A stretch of 64,000 bases of DNA from Platanthera guangdongensis (lineage: Eukaryota; Streptophyta; Magnoliopsida; Asparagales; Orchidaceae), in assembly GCA_039583875.1 (NCBI GenBank), contig CM077166.1, positions 77,168,564-77,232,563 on the forward strand, read 5' to 3'. Position 1 is the stretch's first letter; the number at the start of each line of letters is the position of its first letter. Positions 1 to 10,799 of the stretch are shown piece after piece. Under the pieces are notes generated by a model that was given only the letters and a program-made list of their open reading frames with translations, had not been told where the DNA came from and made no database searches. A program made the translations under genes and the position numbers.

Positions 1-1621
1 TATGCACATCATGCAAGTATCGTCTGAGGACCCTGAGCTCTATTAGGAGTATTTAGCTGCGATGAGTGCCACAAATGACATTCGAGACCGAGTCAGAGGT
101 GGGCAGATGCAGGACGACAAGCTGGAGCAAATATTCCGGGCCTTGGATGCAGGCACTGCTGGAGATTACATACTGAGGGATGACCTAGTATGCTTTAGAG
201 GATGGGTTTATATACCATAGGGAGGCCAGGTCCGGGAGAATATAATGACGGAAGCCCAATGCAGCCAGTATTCGGTACACCCGAGAGTTACGAAGATGAC
301 TGAGGATCTGAAGAAGACCATGTACTGTCCACGCATGAAGAAGGATATCACCTACTTCATGACCCACTGCGAGACATGCCAACTAGTGAAGGAGGAGTAC
401 AGGACCCCCGTCGGATTGTTGCAACCACTCCCCATGCCGGAGTGGAAGTTCGATGATATCGTGATGGACTACATACACGGGCTTCCCCAATCGCGGATGG
501 GGAACAATTTGATATGTGTAATCATCGACCGACTGACAAAGGTAGGCAGATTTACCCCGATCAGGAAGGATGGCTCGGTTGGTGTGCTGGTGCGGAAGAT
601 TGTGGAGCAGTTCATTTGTTATCATGGCATGCCCAGGACGATCGTGTCGGATCGGGATGGACGGTTTACGTCCAGGGGCTGGCGATCGGTGTAGGCCAAT
701 TTGGGCACTCGGCTGACATTGAGTACAGCTTTTCATCCCCAGACTGACAGGCAGACGGAACGCACTGATCGGACTTTGGAAGATCTACTGCGACTATGCA
801 TTCAGGACCGCGGAGAGCCTTGGGAGAAGCTGTTGCCACTGGTGGAGTTCTCTTATAACAACATCTACCAGTCTAGCATAGGGATGGCCCCTTATGAGGC
901 TCTATATGGACGAAGATGTAGGACTCCGCTCTCATGGATACATGACGAGGACCCGAAGGTGTTGGGCCCGGAGTATGTTGAGGACACTGAGGCTCAGTTG
1001 AGGCTGATATGAGATCAGAAGTTGGAGGCGCAGAGCAGGCAGGCCAGGTATTATGACGCGAGACACCGTCAGGTAGAGTTCTAGGTTTGAGACTGGGTAT
1101 TCTTGAAGATCCGACAGATGCATGGAGTTTCTCGGGTGCAAGGACGGAAGAAGAAGCTCAGCCCGAGATATATGGGGCCTTATAGGATGCTGGAGCGGAT
1201 CGATCCCTTAGCATACAGGCTAGAGATGCCACCGGAACTGGAGGGCTTGCACGACGTTTTCCACATCTCCTCCCTGAGGAGAGCTCTACTACGGCCGGAG
1301 CAGTAAATCACGGCTACAGATGGGCCTATAGATTCTGATTGATCAGTGGACCTGGACCCGATTCAGATAGAGGATACTGGGATGCGGGTCTTGCAATGCA
1401 AGAAGGTCCCATTGGACAAGGTCCTATGGAGGGATCACAGTCAGGAGGAGCACACCTGGGAGCCGCAGGATCTGATGCAACAAAAGTACCCCGAGCTCTT
1501 CAGTCAGGTATTCCTTACAACCTCTCGGGATGTTACATTTTATTTTTCATACTTAAAACCCCGTTGGCCTAACTCGAATTTCGAGGACGAATTTTTTTTA
1601 TTTAAGTATTGGGATTTATAA
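1..1621 (+). pseudogene. Tekay/Del-type chromovirus pol, 3' part (integrase and C-terminal tail), decayed
   Basis: One frame (codons starting at position 2) reads from a pre-integrase region through an integrase zinc domain (about 275-400), a catalytic core and a C-terminal tail. The core keeps its acidic residues: Asp in MDYIHGLP, Asp in VSDRDGRF, Glu in TDRQTERTD. The tail has the usual DVFHISSLRR and HTWEPQDLMQQKYPELF motifs of chromovirus polyproteins. No frameshift is needed over 1.6 kb, but in-frame stops lie near 44, 221, 692, 1010, 1082, 1088, 1304 and 1338. Each is one C-to-T (or opposite-strand) change from Gln, Arg or Trp codons, so decay by cytosine deamination is inferred. The frame ends at 1621, right at the LTR start. 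RT and the 5' half lie outside the window. The Tekay/Del assignment rests on the tail motifs and the long LTR, so the sublineage is less certain than the superfamily. Confidence 0.85.
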
Positions 1622-3150
1622 CATCTCTCAGACAAATAGACCCCCTAGGAGTGGTGTTTTCATGACTGGGTCATGACAAAACCTTAGGAAGCCCAAGAAG
1701 ACCAAGTGAACCTAGGAATATATGTGAGATCTCTATGGTCTACAAATAGTAGATTTTTAAACACTAGGTTAGGATGATCATGGGGCTTTACCATGACTCC
1801 AAGACCTCACCACAACCTCGCCAACCTGTTAGAGGGTCCATTAGAGCCATATGGACCCACTAGGGTTAACTAAAATGGTCAAGTTGACCAAAGTCAACCC
1901 AAACCCTAACCAGGTCAAACCAGGCTCATACAACGTCAACTGAACTCCCCTTGGCCAAAGGGACCAACCTAGAAATTCCCAAGCCCTAAGGGAGGCCAAT
2001 GGTTCACCAAGGACCCATTGGGGTCAACTAAAGAGAAAAAGTTGACCCAAGTCAACCCTAGCACCAAAAAGGTCAAAGTGCCCTAACTAAGGGTCAAGTG
2101 AGCCCCAAGATACCCAACCAACCCTACCTAGGTCTTTATAGACCTAAGGGGAAGTCAATGAGTCACCAAGACCACTTGGGGTCAAACGAAATGGTCATGT
2201 TGATCAAAGTCAACGCTAGCCCTGATTTGGTCAAAGTACCCCTCCTAAGGATCAAGTGACCCCCAAAGTGCCAAAGCAACCCTACCCAGCCCCACCTAGA
2301 CCCTAAGGGAGGCCAATGGGTCACCAAGGACCCATTGGGGTCAACCCAAAAGGTCAAAATGACCAAGGTCAACCCTAGTCTAGTTTAGGTCAACTTAGCA
2401 CAAATAGGCTAACCCAAGCTCAAGCCCTCTTTCATTTGGGCAAACCACCTCTTAATTATGGATGATATGATTTAGTTGGCTGGAAATAACTTAAAAGGAT
2501 GACCAAGTCAGCCTTGTTGACTAGGAGAGAGGGAGAACTCCACCTCACCCTTAATGGAGGAAAGAGAAAGAGGGAGGAAGAAGCCATTCATGTCTAGGGA
2601 GGCCAAAGGCCACCTTTGATGGCTGGATTCAATTGCTTTGGGGAAGAGGAGTTTCTAGCTGTTTTCTGGCCACTCCAAGCCAGGTTCACCCCCCCCCCCA
2701 CCCCTTGCCCGAAAACACCATTGAAGGCCATTAATGGCCATGGTTCTTGGCCCTCCCTCTTCCCCCTTTGATGGTCTTAAAAGCATCAGTGGACTCTGGG
2801 AACTCGTTTACATGCTTCACATGAAGGAGACGAGCCAACCCACTTTGCTGTTGCAGAAACCCGATCGGTGGAACCACCACCATGGAAACCCGACGATCGG
2901 CTCGACTCCAAAACACCACAAAGGTCCTCTCCTTCTCCTCTCTCTGTGGGTAGATCTTAGGAATCAATAGGGACAAGAATCGGGCTCAATTGAGCCCGAT
3001 CGGGTGAAGAAAATTTCTGATTTTTTGGTGAATTTCAACCCGTCAGGATCTCCGGAAACGGCCCCTCCGGCGGCTGTGCCGCCGCCTGGCGATAGCTACC
3101 ACCCCGACAGAGGTGTTGGTGGCGGTGGCCGACCGGGGAGGTGGCGGGAT
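1617..3150 (+). mobile_element. Tekay-like 3' LTR, first segment
   Basis: The LTR starts at TATAACATCTC, a one-base variant of the usual chromovirus TGTAACA start, next to a degraded purine tract. The same LTR resumes at 9363 and again at 25834 after two nested insertions and ends at ...TCTTACA (29249). Net length without insertions is about 5.3 kb, long but acceptable for this lineage. No gene is seen; short ORFs here are chance. A C run lies at about 2691-2700. The last five bases, GGGAT (3146-3150), are the left target duplication of the Copia insertion. Confidence 0.75.
1840..2400 (+). repeat. Diverged ~159-bp tandem repeats rich in TTGACC/GGTCAA
   Basis: The phrase TCACCAAGGACCCA-TTGGGGTCAA recurs with changes at about 2003, 2163 and 2321, giving spacings of 160 and 158 bp. 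Between these lie more than a dozen copies of GGTCAA or TTGACC. TTGAC(C/T) is the known WRKY-factor W-box core. Whether these sites act in this LTR is inference. Confidence 0.6.
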
Positions 3151-5091
3151 TGTTAAAATTCAACAAACCGCAGACGCCCCCTTGGATACCCTGTTAAAAA
3201 CTCAACAAACCGAAGGAGGATACACCCACTTATAATGTTGAAAGTTTTCCCGGATCGTGGAGTTAGTAGGGGTTATCTCAACAAAGCAGTAACAACCAGC
3301 AACACATGCAACACAAGCTTCTTTATTGATCAAGAGCAAACTTATTCACAAGGCGAGACATACATGGCGAGACATGCTTCACCAAAACCCAACACCGGGA
3401 GCACAGAGACAGTTACAAAGACAAGAACAAAAAACAAGCCGCGCGGACTCAACCACCAAGCCGCCGGTCTACTGCTGTGGAGTCCGCTCAGTCCGCCAGG
3501 TCGCCAGACCGCAACCCAAGCCGCGCGGACTCACCCCTTATTCCAATACTTAGCTCTTCACCTCCGATCAGCAGGCCGCCTGACCGCGAGTTCGCCTAGC
3601 CGCCAGACTGCACAAGCTGCGTCACCGAATGGAATAGTCCTCCTGAAGCAGGCGATTTCCTGAACCCCGAACCAAGTTGCCAAAGAGGAGACCGCCTGGT
3701 CACTATCCGCGACCTGCTGTTTACCGCCTGTTGCTTAACCGTAGAGTCCGCACTGTCCCTGACCACAATCAGAGCCAAGTCCTGGCTTTCCAGCGCTATC
3801 CGCACAACCTGCACAGCACAACCGGGTCAACTCTCAAACCGCGCGGACACCAAAGTCCAGACCGCAGCAACTTACGCGAGCTCAATTACTGTTCACTTAC
3901 TTCGGTCCAGGTTTCATTCCTGATGTGACATGGGTCCTATTTATAGGAACGATGATGAGTATGGTCACCGCCCTAGCCGATACGATCACCGCCACATCCC
4001 GCAGCAAGAACAAGTGTGTCCGCCAGTCCGCGGACACACATTCCAGTTTGTCGCTCCTGTGCAGATAGCCAGTCCGCCCCAGCTTCTCCAAGGCCGGACT
4101 CCAATATCCAGCCCGCCTTGCCGCCAGAGGCCAAGCCAAGACCACCACAGCCGGACTCCACAATAGCTGTGTCCGCCAATCTGCGGACAAGGCATCAGCC
4201 CGCAAACCCCGAGCCCGCAGCCACGCCATCAAGGCACCTGCCGGACTCAGCGGACACCCGGCTTCCGTCCGCACCTCCTGAGTCCATTGCCTCTATCTCC
4301 AAGGCACCGCCGGACTCAGCGGACACGCCGATCCAGTCTGCTTACACAGCAAACTCCAGTCCGCATGCACTGCAGACTTCTCCAGTCCGCATCCCTGCTG
4401 ACTGCCTTAGTCCGCATCCCTGAGTCCAAAACCTCATCACAAGGCTATACCGGACTCAGTGGACTCTGGCTCCAGTCCGCACGCTCTTGCACGGGCAATC
4501 CTCCAGTCCGCATATCCCCAAGCTAGCAAACAATGCAACAACGCTTCTACTAGGCTTCACGGACTGAGAAACCAGCCCGCGCTCCACTGCGTGATCTCCC
4601 CGGACTGAGCCAACCTGGACTTGGTTCAGATCACACCAAGTCCAGTCCACTGGCCACAAGGGCCAGTCCGCACTTACTGGCGGACACTGGATCTAGCCCG
4701 CCATACCGGGCGACCTCCAGTTTCTGTCCGCGCTGACCGACGATCTCCGCGACTTCCTCTTGCCGCTTCACTAGAGCAAGACCAAGGAAACTGCCAAACC
4801 GGTCTGCCGAGCTCCAGTTCATCAGTCCGCTTCATGCCGGACTCTGCGGATAGCATTTCTATCCGCCCGGTTACTTCCTGGGAGTCAACCGCCTGTTGAG
4901 CATACACTGGCCTGTCAGACCGCCGCTGCTGTTCGCGTAGTCCGCGCGAACAGACCGCCCAGGCCGCCACAGAGCAAACCACCTGCAACATCCCTGCCGA
5001 CTTAGCAGTCCGCAAACCTTGTCCGCGTAGTCCGCGCGGATAGGATGCCCAAGCCTTCCATTCACCCACTTTCACTTCACAAGTTTCAACA
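3151..5091 (-). repeat. Copia-1 left LTR (3' LTR)
   Basis: On the minus strand it begins TGTTGAAAC and ends TTTTAACA. It aligns end to end with 7417-9357. TATAAATAG on the minus strand at 3937-3945 marks the promoter position. Upstream of it (3946-5060) lies a dense set of AGTCCGC/GCGGACT motifs. Confidence 0.95.
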
Positions 5092-5101
5092 CTCCCCCTT
5101 G
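5092..5101 (-). other. Copia-1 polypurine tract
   Basis: The minus strand reads AAGGGGGAG directly before the 3' LTR start TGTTGAAAC. This is the expected plus-strand priming site. Confidence 0.85.
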
Positions 5102-5589
5102 AAGTGAGAAGTGGTGAATAACTCCAGCAGCTCCCGTAACCTTGCACCTGGTCCTTCCGATAGCATCTACGAAGAGATGTCCAAGACATAGTCCTCGCCC
5201 CACATATCATGGACCATGAGGGAGCCCTCCAGCATCTCCCAAAAGGAGCCATGCTTCCCTCTACCTTCTTCAGCTTCAACCTCCACTCATGCATCACAGG
5301 AGTATCACCAACTTCCTTGGACACTGAAGTCCAAGCCTCGTTGCCTCTGAGAGAAGTCACCTCTTCAGACTTGGTGTCAACCACCTCCTTGATTCTAGTG
5401 GGGTCATCACAGCCAGAAGTACCTTGCTCGACCTGAGGGCTAACAAGGAAACACGGGACCAAGTCCACCGTATTCCCTTCACTATATCGAGCTGGTGGCT
5501 TACTGATCCTCTTCGATCTCCGAAGAACCTGATCATGGCTAACCACCTCCACTGCTTTTGAACCAGCTCCATTTCTGGGCAAACCCGGA

Positions 5590-5830
5590 ACAATGCTCCC
5601 TTTGCTCCCTGAACAAGACGCCTCCTTACTGGAACCAGAAGCACCTGGAGGAACGCTCCCCCTGCTACCTGAACCAGAAGACTCTCCTCTTGAACAAGAA
5701 CTTCCTGGAACATCGCTCCCCCTGCTTCCTGAACAGGAAGCCTCCGCCTTCGAGCCAGAAGTACCTGGAGCATCGCACCCCCTACTTCCTGACCCTGACG
5801 CCTTTGCCCCGGAGCTAGAACAACCTGGAA
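5590..5830 (-). repeat. 60-bp coding minisatellite, four units
   Basis: The phrase CGCTCCCCCTGCTTCCTGAA recurs at 5594, 5654, 5714 and 5774, exactly 60 bp apart. On the minus strand each unit encodes a 20-residue Gly/Ser/Pro-rich repeat in the linker between integrase and the missing RT. The unit is a multiple of three, so copy changes keep the frame. Confidence 0.85.
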
Positions 5831-7404
5831 CACCTGGTGACTCAGGTAACTCCACTTAGCAGCAGCCTCCTTCAGCCCACCATCTGACCTGCTTATCTCT
5901 AGCTCCACATGAGAGCTACTCCAAAATGGCGTCAACTCATCGAAAATAATGTCTCTCGACACTATGAGTTTCTTCGTCGCAGGATCCATACACCTCCATC
6001 TTCTTCTCTGCTCATCATACCCAACAAGGACTAGCTTTGTCTTGAGAGCACCCGGAGAGTGTATATAGCAGGTAGATCCAAACACCCGAAGGTGCTTCAC
6101 TGAGGGCTTCACTCCGAACATCAGCTCATAAGGAGTCTTTACTATGATCGGACTAAGAGGAATCCGGTTGATGACATGAGCAGCACAGGCCATTCCTTCC
6201 GCCCAAAGAGCCTTCGGAACGCCTTTACTCTGAAGCCAACACTTGCAGGTCTCCGTTAACCAACGGATCATCCGAGCTGCAATACTACCTTGTTGTGAAG
6301 TATGTACACAAGAAAGCTCCTTCCGGATCACTTGCTTCCTGCAAAAGTGTGAAAACTCGGTTGAGCCAAACTCATCACTGATACTTGTCCTCAACACCTT
6401 GATACTCCGGCCAAGCTGGCCTTCCACAAGCTTCTTGAACTCCACAAACAAGCGTACCATGTTGGACTTCTTCTTCATGAAGTATACCCACGTATACCTA
6501 GAATAGTCATCAACCAATATCAGCATGAACCTGCTGCCTCCAAGACTGGCCGTGACGGTCGGTCCCACCAGAGCACAATGGAAAACCGCCAATGGTGCTT
6601 TACATCTGGATTGTGCTTTATCAACCATGAAGCGATAGGCTCCACTTTCCTGACATCCCGCACACCCCCGACCATCGCCATAGGATGACAATCTAGGCAA
6701 GCCTCTTACGAGTCTTCTTTCCGCCATTGCTTTCAGCTTGTCCATCCCTACATGCCCCAGTATTTCATGCCAGATAGCAGCACTATCACTGGCATTCCTC
6801 CGATCAACTCCAGAACTTGTTGATAACCCAACAAGGTTCTTCTCCTTCCTCCCTACCTGAGCAACGTTCGCCGAGAGCAAGACAACCTTGCACTCCTTCC
6901 GAAGATGACCTTGCTGCTTGCATTTATAGTACCTTGGTCCTTCCTTCCTCTTCCTATCACGCCTAGGAGAAACACTCCTTTCTTCCTGATACGAAGTAGA
7001 GGGACCATCGTCAGCAGCAACCTTCACCTCCTTCTTGAACAACCCATCAAGGGAAGTCCAAACCTCCGCAGCTGACCGACATCCACTGATGTGGTCCAAG
7101 AGCTCCGATGAGATCACCTGCTTGAGAATAGACTCCGCTTTCGCATTTGTCTCCTTCCAAGCTCTCATCGCCTCAGCATTGCCAGCAGTATCCTCTTGTC
7201 TTCCTGCTCCGCATACAACCTCCCAAAGGTCCTCGCCAAGAAGAAAGCTCTTCATACAGGACTTCCACCGTTCACAGTTCGTCTCTGTAAGAAGATCAAT
7301 TCCAAGACAACTTGCATCCTCCACTGCCATGGTTCTACCACTGGTTTCCTCTACAGAAGAGCAACTACTTCCATTGAGCACTGCTTGACCACTCCAACAA
7401 CCTC

Positions 7405-7416
7405 CCTCTGATACCA
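7405..7416 (-). other. Copia-1 primer-binding site (initiator Met-tRNA)
   Basis: The minus strand reads TGGTATCAGAGG immediately after the 5' LTR, with no spacer. This matches the 3' end complement of plant initiator Met-tRNA. Confidence 0.92.
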
Positions 7417-9357
7417 TGTTAAAATTCAACAAACCGCAGACGCCCCCTTGGATACCCTATTAAAAACTCAACAAACCGAAGGAGGATACGCCCACTTATA
7501 ATGTTGAAAGTTTTCCCGGATCGTGGAGTTAGCAGGGGTTATCTCAACAAAGCAGTAACAACCAGCAACACATGCAGCACAAGCTTCTTTATTGATCAAG
7601 AGCAAACTTCTTTACAAGTCGAGACATATATGGCGAGACATGCTTCACCAAAACCCAACACCGGGAGCACAGAGACAGTTACAAAGACAAGAACAAAAAA
7701 CAAGCCGCGCGGACTCAACCACCAAGCCGCCGGTCTACTGCTGTGGAGTCCGCTCAGTCCGCCAGGTCGCCAGACCGCAACCCAAGCCGCGCGGACTCAC
7801 CCCTTATTCCAATGCTTAGCTCTTCACTGCCGATCTGCAGGCCGCCTGACCGCGAGGTCGCCTAGCCGCCAGACCGCACAAGCTGCATCACCGAATGGAA
7901 CAGTCCGCCTGAAGCAGGCGACTTCCTGAACCCCGAACCAAGTTGCCAAAGAGGAGACCGCCTGGTCACTATCCGCGACCTGCTGTTTACCGCCTGTTGC
8001 TTAACCGCAGAGTCTGCACTGTACGTGACCGCAATCAGAGCCAAGTCCTGGCTTTCTAGTGCTATCCGCACAACCTGCACAGCACAACCGGGTCAACTCT
8101 CAAACCGCGCGGACACCAAAGTCCAGACCGCAGCAACTTACGCGAGCTCAATTACTGTTCACTTACTTCGGTCCAGGTTTCATTCCTGATGTGACATGGG
8201 TCCTATTTATAGACACGATGATGAGTATGGTCACCGCCCTAGCCGATAGGATCACCGCCACATCCCGCAGCAAGAACAAGTGTGTCCGCCAGTCCGCGGA
8301 CACACATTCCAGTTCGCCGCTCCTGTGCAGATAGCCAGTCCGCCCCAGCTTCTCCAAGGCCGGACTCCAATATCCAGCCCGCCTTGCCGCCAGAGGCCAA
8401 GCCAGGACCACCACAGCCGGACTCCACAACAGCTGTGTCCGCCAATCTGCGGACAAGGCATCAGCCCGCAAACCCCGAGACCGCAGCCACGCCATCAAGG
8501 CACCTGCCGGACTCAGCGGACACCCGGCTTCCGTCCGCACCTCCTGAGTCCATTGCCTCTATCTCCAAGGCACTGCCGGACTCAGCGGACACGCCGATCC
8601 AGTCTGCTTACACAGCAAACTCCAGTCCGCATGCACTGCAGACTTCTCCAGTCCGCATCCCTGCTGACTACCTCAGTCCGCATCCCTGAGTCCAAAACCT
8701 CATCACAAGGCTATACCGGACTCAGCGGACTCTGGCTCTAGTCCGCACGCTCTTGCACGGGCAATCCTCCAGTCCGCATATCTCCAAACTAGCAAACAAG
8801 GCAACAGTGCTTCTACTAGGCTTGGCGGACTGAGAAACCAGCCCGCGCTCCACTGCGCGATCTCCCCGGACTGAGCCAACCTGGACTTTGTTCAGATCAC
8901 ACCAAGTCCAGTCCACTGGCCACAAGGGCCAATCCGCACTTACTGGTGGACACTGGATCTAGCCCGCCATACCGGGCGACCTCCAGTTTCTGTCCGCGCT
9001 GACCGGCGATCTCCGCGACTTCCTCTTGCAGCTTCACTAGAGCAAGACCAAGGCAACTGCCAAAATGGTCTGCCGAGCTCCAGTTCATCAGTCCGCTTCA
9101 TGCCGGACTCCGCAGATAGCATTTCTATCCGCCCGGTTACTTCCTGGGAGTCAACCGCCTGCTGAGCATACACTGGCCTGTCAGACCGCAGCTGCTGTCC
9201 GCGTAGTCCGCGCGAACAGACCGCCCAGGCCGCCACAGAGCAAACCGCCTGCAACATCCCTGCCGACTTAGCAGTCCGCAAACCTTGTCCGAGTAGTCCG
9301 CGCGGATAGGTTGCCCAAGCCTTCCATTCACCCACTTTCACTTCACAAGTTTCAACA
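7417..9357 (-). repeat. Copia-1 right LTR (5' LTR, promoter-bearing)
   Basis: This is the 1941-bp partner of 3151-5091. The minus-strand TATA box is at 8203-8211. The region upstream (8212-9350) is packed with AGTCCGC and GCGGACT in both orientations, often as dyads such as AGTCCGCGGACA and CCGCGCGGAC. Pro/Ser-rich ORFs across it are translations of the array, not genes. Confidence 0.95.
8203..8211 (-). promoter_or_regulatory. Copia-1 5' LTR TATA box
   Basis: The minus strand reads TATAAATAG. It stands at the boundary between the motif-rich upstream half of the LTR and the transcribed half, as expected for the LTR promoter. Confidence 0.8.
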
Positions 9358-9726
9358 GGGATGGCCGGCGGCAGCGCTTAGGAGGTGATCCAAGAAGATG
9401 TAATCGAGGTCGTCAGCTGGAGGTAGAAGATGACCCAGCACCGTCCGATCTGCGCCAAGATTCATGCGCTGCTGATTTAGATCTTAGGAATTTAATTAAT
9501 TTCATTTCAATGATTCTGTCACATAAATTACTATTAATGTTTTTAATTATTAAAAATATTTAGAAACCTCTAGTGAAAAAATGGTAAACATAAAAGTTGT
9601 AGCCCTAGGGGTGTACTTCAATTTAAAATTGGCTTGAACCATTTTTGTTGTCTGGTTCGACCAGGGCACACATTTTGGTTGGGTCTATACCTAGGTTTAG
9701 TCAGAGACTTAAATGAGTGCCCCCAC
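9358..9726 (+). mobile_element. Tekay-like 3' LTR, second segment
   Basis: GGGAT (9358-9362) repeats the target bases of the Copia-1 insertion, after which the LTR resumes. CCCAC (9722-9726) is the left target duplication of the Retand element. No gene is present. Confidence 0.8.
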
Positions 9727-10525
9727 TATTGAAACCGATTCCTCGATCTCCTGTGGAGTTCGCCCTTGGGGAAGGGGTGGTCTCGTGCCTACTTCACTCC
9801 TGCAAGCAAAACAATAAAGAAGACAAGGTGAAACCGACCCAAGGGCTCAGCAGGGAGGTCCCACAACAAACCCGGAAGTTCTCAGAGCGCTTCCCCTCCT
9901 TAGCCAAAAGCCGAGCTATTGTACCCTCAAAAAGCACTCAAAAGCTGCAGCAGGGAGTCCAAGAAGTGTCCCTTCTGAGGTACTCCTTGGGTCTTATTTA
10001 TAGCTTTTAGAAACTGAACTGCCAATAACCAAAAGAGCTGACCTGAAATTACCAAGAAGCCCTTAGTCGGGTCTGCCAACAACCAAACTCCGCTGTTCTG
10101 AACAGCTATGCACAGTCTGGCCTGGTCTGCCAACAGCGTAGCTCCGCCGTTCTGAGGAGCTATTCGCACCCATGGGGAGGGCATCCATGTAATTCCTCCT
10201 CGGGGCTTCTATTGGTCCCCATCCATGAGTGAGGTGGTCGGCTCGCCACTAATCCCTCCGCGAGAGGCGGGCGCGACCTGGCCCTAGCGGCTCGCCTATC
10301 CTTCTGGGGCGATGGACATTAGAACGGCTTGCGGACCGCGGGTCGCAGGTCACGGGTCGAGCGGGCTAGCGGCCAGGAGTCGCCTCGCTTGGCTCGCTCG
10401 GCTGAACTGAGCGGGAGCGAACCAGCCTCTTGCCGCGTGCCCGCTTGTTGCTTGGGTGCGGGTCGCGGGACTGGGTTCTCTCGATCTTCCTGGCGGGGCC
10501 CGTTCGACGAACACGGGGTTGTACA
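9727..10525 (-). repeat. Retand 3' LTR
   Basis: It aligns with 25033-25828 and ends in TGTACA at 10525. On the minus strand a purine-rich stretch (AAAGAGCGGGGATTG) lies immediately before it and can serve as the polypurine tract. Confidence 0.92.
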
Positions 10526-10641
10526 CAATCCCCGCTCTTTTTGAGCTTGATAAAGCTCGGAAAGAACCATCCAACCCGCGTGTTCGCCGAGTATGGTGCT
10601 GAGCTGGCAGGGAATCTTCTAGTGGGGCCCCACTATTCGGC

Positions 10642-10650
10642 TATAAATAT
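10642..10650 (+). promoter_or_regulatory. TATA box for the first antisense gene
   Basis: TATAAATAT lies about 120 bp downstream of the 3' LTR edge on the plus strand, opposite to the element's own transcription, and ahead of the spliced gene at 10800-11689. It is assigned by motif and position only. Confidence 0.5.
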
Positions 10651-10799
10651 ACCACCGAGCCCAGGGGGGTCTCCCCAGACCATCTCATTTTTTCAAGCGG
10701 ACTGCAGCTTCCTGATGCCGGTCAGCTAAGAGGTGCGAGCCTGCCTGGCGGCCGCGGGCCAGAAGACGCGGGAGGAGGCCCTCGAGGCCGCCCCCTAGC

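Larger units (their letters stand above)
5092..7330 (-). pseudogene. Copia-1 gag and integrase-like polyprotein, RT and RNase H absent
   Basis: The likely start is the ATG at 7330 (MAVEDASCLG), because earlier in-frame codons overlap the primer-binding site. The frame stays open to 5357. It contains a Copia gag (ERWKSCMKSF, then a zinc knuckle whose first Cys is replaced: YYKCKQQGHLRKEC), a pre-integrase His/Cys region (WHEILGHVGM, CAGCQESG) and an integrase core. The catalytic positions are lost: the HxD motif reads HCALVGP, the RSDNGGE motif reads TSISDEF, and the Glu position reads IAARMIR. Near 5850 the meaningful frame switches to a Gly/Ser-rich linker ending RRSKRISKPPARYSEG, the usual stretch just before Copia RT, but no RT follows. 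It is therefore a defective protein, yet its long open frame is notable. Confidence 0.85.
3151..9357 (-). mobile_element. Copia-lineage LTR element, RT-less deletion derivative (element Copia-1)
   Basis: This 6207-bp element has two LTRs of 1941 bp each (3151-5091 and 7417-9357) and a 5-bp target duplication GGGAT (3146-3150 and 9358-9362). It reads on the minus strand: the primer-binding site abuts the right LTR and the polypurine tract abuts the left LTR. The 2325-bp internal region encodes gag and an integrase-like segment but no reverse transcriptase or RNase H. In the first ~230 bp the two LTRs differ at about 8 positions, so it is not a very recent insertion. It sits in the Tekay-like LTR. 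Confidence 0.93.

Noticed and set aside
3930..4526. Pro/Ser-rich and Ala/Gly-rich ORFs on both strands in the Copia-1 LTRs (and 8163-8741)
   Set aside because: They lie in the AGTCCGC motif array of the U3; composition explains them.
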